Positions 27,720 through 29,708 of a stretch of DNA of 29,708 nucleotides are shown piece by piece. This DNA is from an uncultured Thermomicrobia bacterium. Its GTDB lineage: Bacteria; Chloroflexota; Chloroflexia; Thermomicrobiales; JALYUS01. Location: the NCBI GenBank assembly GCA_937968015.1, contig CALBSO010000119.1, positions 1 to 29,708 on the forward strand, in the 5' to 3' direction. The notes under the pieces were generated by a model. The model had not been told where the DNA came from. It saw nothing but the letters and a program-made list of their open reading frames with translations, and searched no databases. The position numbers and the translations under genes are program-made. How positions within the stretch are numbered: position 1 is the stretch's first letter; every line of letters begins with the position of its first letter.

Positions 27720-29708
27720 ATGACCTTTCCGACCGATGCGTACACGCCGTATGGCTACCTGCAAAGCCCGGAACATCACGCGCGTTCCTGGGACGGCGCC
27801 AGCGGCGGAATGATCCGCACGAGCGAGCGGTTCCTCGGCATGGGATGGGCCTCTGTCCAGCCCCGGCGCGCCATCTTTCTCTGTGCCGGGTTGGAGATCG
27901 GCACGAGCAAACTCCATTCCCGCGCCGACTGGGCCGCGCACGGCCTTCATGCCTCCCACCATTCCAACCAGTTGATGACCTTCCGCGCCTTGCTCCCCGT
28001 CGGCACGCTGACGCTCACCTATTTCCGGCTCCGTACCGGCGTGCTCGCCGCGCACGCGACCTTGCATGCGGAGGCGGCGATCACCGGGCGATGGGGCTGG
28101 CTGCTCGATGCGGACCGCGTCCCCGGTCACTGGAACGCGAGGGGCGACCGTGCGCTGCTGATCGGTCGGGAGCCACACACCCTGCTCGTCCGCGACCGGC
28201 CCTTGCCGCGCCTCCAACGCCGCCCGCGCCCCGGCGCGTGGGAGCCGGTCGTGCTCCAGCCCGGCGAGGTCTGGGAGGGGTGGGCGCTCCTCACGAACAC
28301 TGTTGCGCCGACCGACCCGCGCCCGTGGTGGGGCTCCGTCGCCGCCGTCGAGGAACAGAAACGGCGCGACGACGACACCTTCTGGAGCCACGCCCCCCGA
28401 CTCACTGGCGACTGGCCGGAGCATTGGCGGCGCGGCTGGATCTACGACATGGAGACGACGCGCGGCCTCATCCAGCCGCCCGGCGGTATCTTCAGCGGCG
28501 AGTGGCCGACGTGGATGGCTGCCTGGCCGCGTGCCGTCCTCGCTGAGGGCGCGCTCGATCTCGACCGTTTCGGTCTTGCCGAAGCGGCGCGCGCCCAGGA
28601 TGCCCTGCTGACGCTCCTGCGGGACACGCCCGGCGATCAAATCCCCTGCGTCTTCCGGGGCGGCGAACCGAACATGGTCGCGGCGGACGGCGCGATCTGC
28701 GGCACATCCCCCGCCTGGTGCCTTCCCTTTTTGCATATCGGACGGCTGCTGCACCGCCAACCTGATCCAGGCCGGATCGCGACGATCGCCCCCTTTCTCG
28801 CGCGTTACCTCCGTTGGTGGCTGACGGAGCGGACCGATCACGCGGGCTGGCTCTCCTACCATTGCACCTGGGAGGCGGGTGAGGACGACAACCCGCGCCT
28901 CGATCCGAATGGCACCGGCGACGGTATCATCCAAGGCCGCACCCGCCCCGTCGAGTTGCAGGCAGCGATGGCGCTCTCCGCCACCATCTTACGGGATATG
29001 TTTCAAGAGATCGGGAGGCAGGGCGAAGCGGCCCGGTGGGATGCGGTGGCGCGGGCCTACGCGGAGCGCGTGCAGCAACTCTGGGATGGCGCGACAGGCC
29101 GCTTCCGCGATTGGGATGTTCGGGCGAACCGCTTCATCGAGGGGTCGAGCACCTACTGGGAGACCGATCCGAACCGCTTCTCGCCGCTCTCGCTGACACC
29201 CGCCCTGCTCGACCTGCCAGAGGCGCAACGTGCGGCGCTTCGGTGCGAATTGGAATACTACGACACCGCGCCGTGGCGCTGGTGGCCATCGTGGAGCGGC
29301 ACACTCTGCGAGGTGGCGGCGGCGCTTGGCTGCGACGCGTGGGCGGCGCGGTTCGTCGCCAGGATCGTGGATCGCATCTACCGCGAGAATGACCGCCGCA
29401 CGCAAGCGCCGGACGAGCGCCCGACGCCCGGCAGCGCGCGAGAATACTGGCCGGAACCGCTCGGCAAATTCACCGGCAACGACGAATACGGCTGGGGCGC
29501 GGAGACCTTGCCGCTCCTGATGCGCCATATCGTCGGCTTCCGGGAGGACGGTGCGGGCTGGCACGCCGTCCGCTTCACGCTCGTTCCCGGTTTGCCCGAT
29601 GGCTGGCACGGCACCTATACCCTCGCGAACATCCAGTATCGCGGCATCGCCCTCGACCTCTCCTACACCGTCACGGACAATGGCACGATGACCGCGCAGA
29701 TCGTCTCC
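27720..29708 (+). CDS. GH63-like (alpha/alpha)6 glycosidase, 3' end outside the window
   Basis: An ATG at 27720 after AGGGAGGGGG opens a frame of exactly 663 codons to the window edge without a stop. The N-terminal 200 residues are beta-rich (MTFRALLPVGTLTLTYFRLR). The middle is an (alpha/alpha)6-barrel-like region: GGIFSGEWPTWMAAWPRAVL, then YHCTWEAGEDDNPRLDP near residue 384. The latter resembles the W-E-S-G-x-D-N-S-P-R motif of GH63, MGH1-like and related glycosidases. KFTGNDEYGWGAETLPLLM follows near 587, then beta-sandwich-like sequence (WHGTYTLANIQYRGIALDLS). It likely hydrolyses an alpha-glucoside or alpha-mannoside. The exact family and substrate are uncertain. No signal peptide is seen, so it acts in the cytoplasm unless exported differently. 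Confidence 0.75.
   Translation, partial: MTFPTDAYTPYGYLQSPEHHARSWDGASGGMIRTSERFLGMGWASVQPRRAIFLCAGLEIGTSKLHSRADWAAHGLHASHHSNQLMTFRALLPVGTLTLTYFRLRTGVLAAHATLHAEAAITGRWGWLLDADRVPGHWNARGDRALLIGREPHTLLVRDRPLPRLQRRPRPGAWEPVVLQPGEVWEGWALLTNTVAPTDPRPWWGSVAAVEEQKRRDDDTFWSHAPRLTGDWPEHWRRGWIYDMETTRGLIQPPGGIFSGEWPTWMAAWPRAVLAEGALDLDRFGLAEAARAQDALLTLLRDTPGDQIPCVFRGGEPNMVAADGAICGTSPAWCLPFLHIGRLLHRQPDPGRIATIAPFLARYLRWWLTERTDHAGWLSYHCTWEAGEDDNPRLDPNGTGDGIIQGRTRPVELQAAMALSATILRDMFQEIGRQGEAARWDAVARAYAERVQQLWDGATGRFRDWDVRANRFIEGSSTYWETDPNRFSPLSLTPALLDLPEAQRAALRCELEYYDTAPWRWWPSWSGTLCEVAAALGCDAWAARFVARIVDRIYRENDRRTQAPDERPTPGSAREYWPEPLGKFTGNDEYGWGAETLPLLMRHIVGFREDGAGWHAVRFTLVPGLPDGWHGTYTLANIQYRGIALDLSYTVTDNGTMTAQIVS

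Noticed and set aside
27621..28934. 437-residue minus-strand open frame
   Set aside because: It is antisense to the GH63-like frame, which has a better ribosome site, sensible secondary structure and a glycosidase motif.
1..29708. tRNA, rRNA, tmRNA, SRP RNA
   Set aside because: No T-arm plus acceptor pairings or conserved SRP/tmRNA cores were found by eye in the gaps. tRNAscan and Infernal would be decisive.

Overview
The window is about 29.7 kb of high-GC bacterial chromosome with frequent GTG and TTG starts. Good Shine-Dalgarno sites (AGGAGG or GGGAGG type) precede many genes. Gene content (FolE next to a FolK-FolP fusion, a DHPS with an extra N-terminal domain, an Asp-box repeat protein, DUF899, a dGTPase-like HD protein) together with heptameric intergenic repeats best fits an uncultured member of the Chloroflexota, perhaps Thermomicrobia-like. 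That placement is an inference with modest confidence. There are no rRNA or tRNA genes, no CRISPR array, no transposase and no phage module. It looks like ordinary chromosome with unusually repeat-rich gene borders.

Layout. 1-7.5 kb is nearly all minus strand: a membrane redoxin and an Asp-box beta-propeller protein whose genes overlap, a small membrane protein, a cupin, two hypotheticals, a GT-C type glycosyltransferase and a secreted NlpC/P60-like hydrolase. A decayed GntR/FCD regulator and a sarcosine/N-methyltryptophan oxidase-like flavoenzyme follow. 8.8-10 kb on the plus strand holds a YgjP-type zinc peptidase and a VOC protein. 10-12.1 kb on the minus strand is a tight operon of DUF899, MarR, SRPBCC and TfoX-like genes behind a near-consensus promoter. 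A decayed response-regulator receiver lies upstream, then a class I aminotransferase. 13.8-17.8 kb on the plus strand holds a CoA-binding-like protein, a dGTPase, citrate synthase, a GNAT acetyltransferase and a 36-residue membrane peptide. 17.8-19.6 kb on the minus strand is a Gfo/Idh/MocA plus ThuA pair typical of sugar metabolism. A HigBA-type toxin-antitoxin operon follows with its own promoter and operator. 21-23.7 kb holds an amidohydrolase, a Rieske protein and a threonine/serine dehydratase. 24-26.5 kb is the folate operon folE and folK-folP, followed by thioredoxin reductase and a large GH63-like glycosidase that runs off the right edge.

The most unusual signal is not a gene. At least eight gene borders between 7.4 and 19 kb, plus single units elsewhere, carry tandem heptamers (TCCTCAG/GGACTGA, GAGTGCT, GAGTAGC/GAGTAAC, GAGCAAT). 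Their sequence differs from locus to locus but the 7-nt period is kept. Many fold into hairpins. Several overlap or supply stop codons, and two are translated into the N-termini of otherwise conserved enzymes. A second family of C-rich/G-rich hairpins sits in other gaps. One copy is bracketed by a 7-bp direct repeat and appears to have interrupted the start of the Rieske gene. Three gaps also hold recognisable remnants of dead genes (GntR-FCD, receiver domain, SDR), so the spacers record gene loss.
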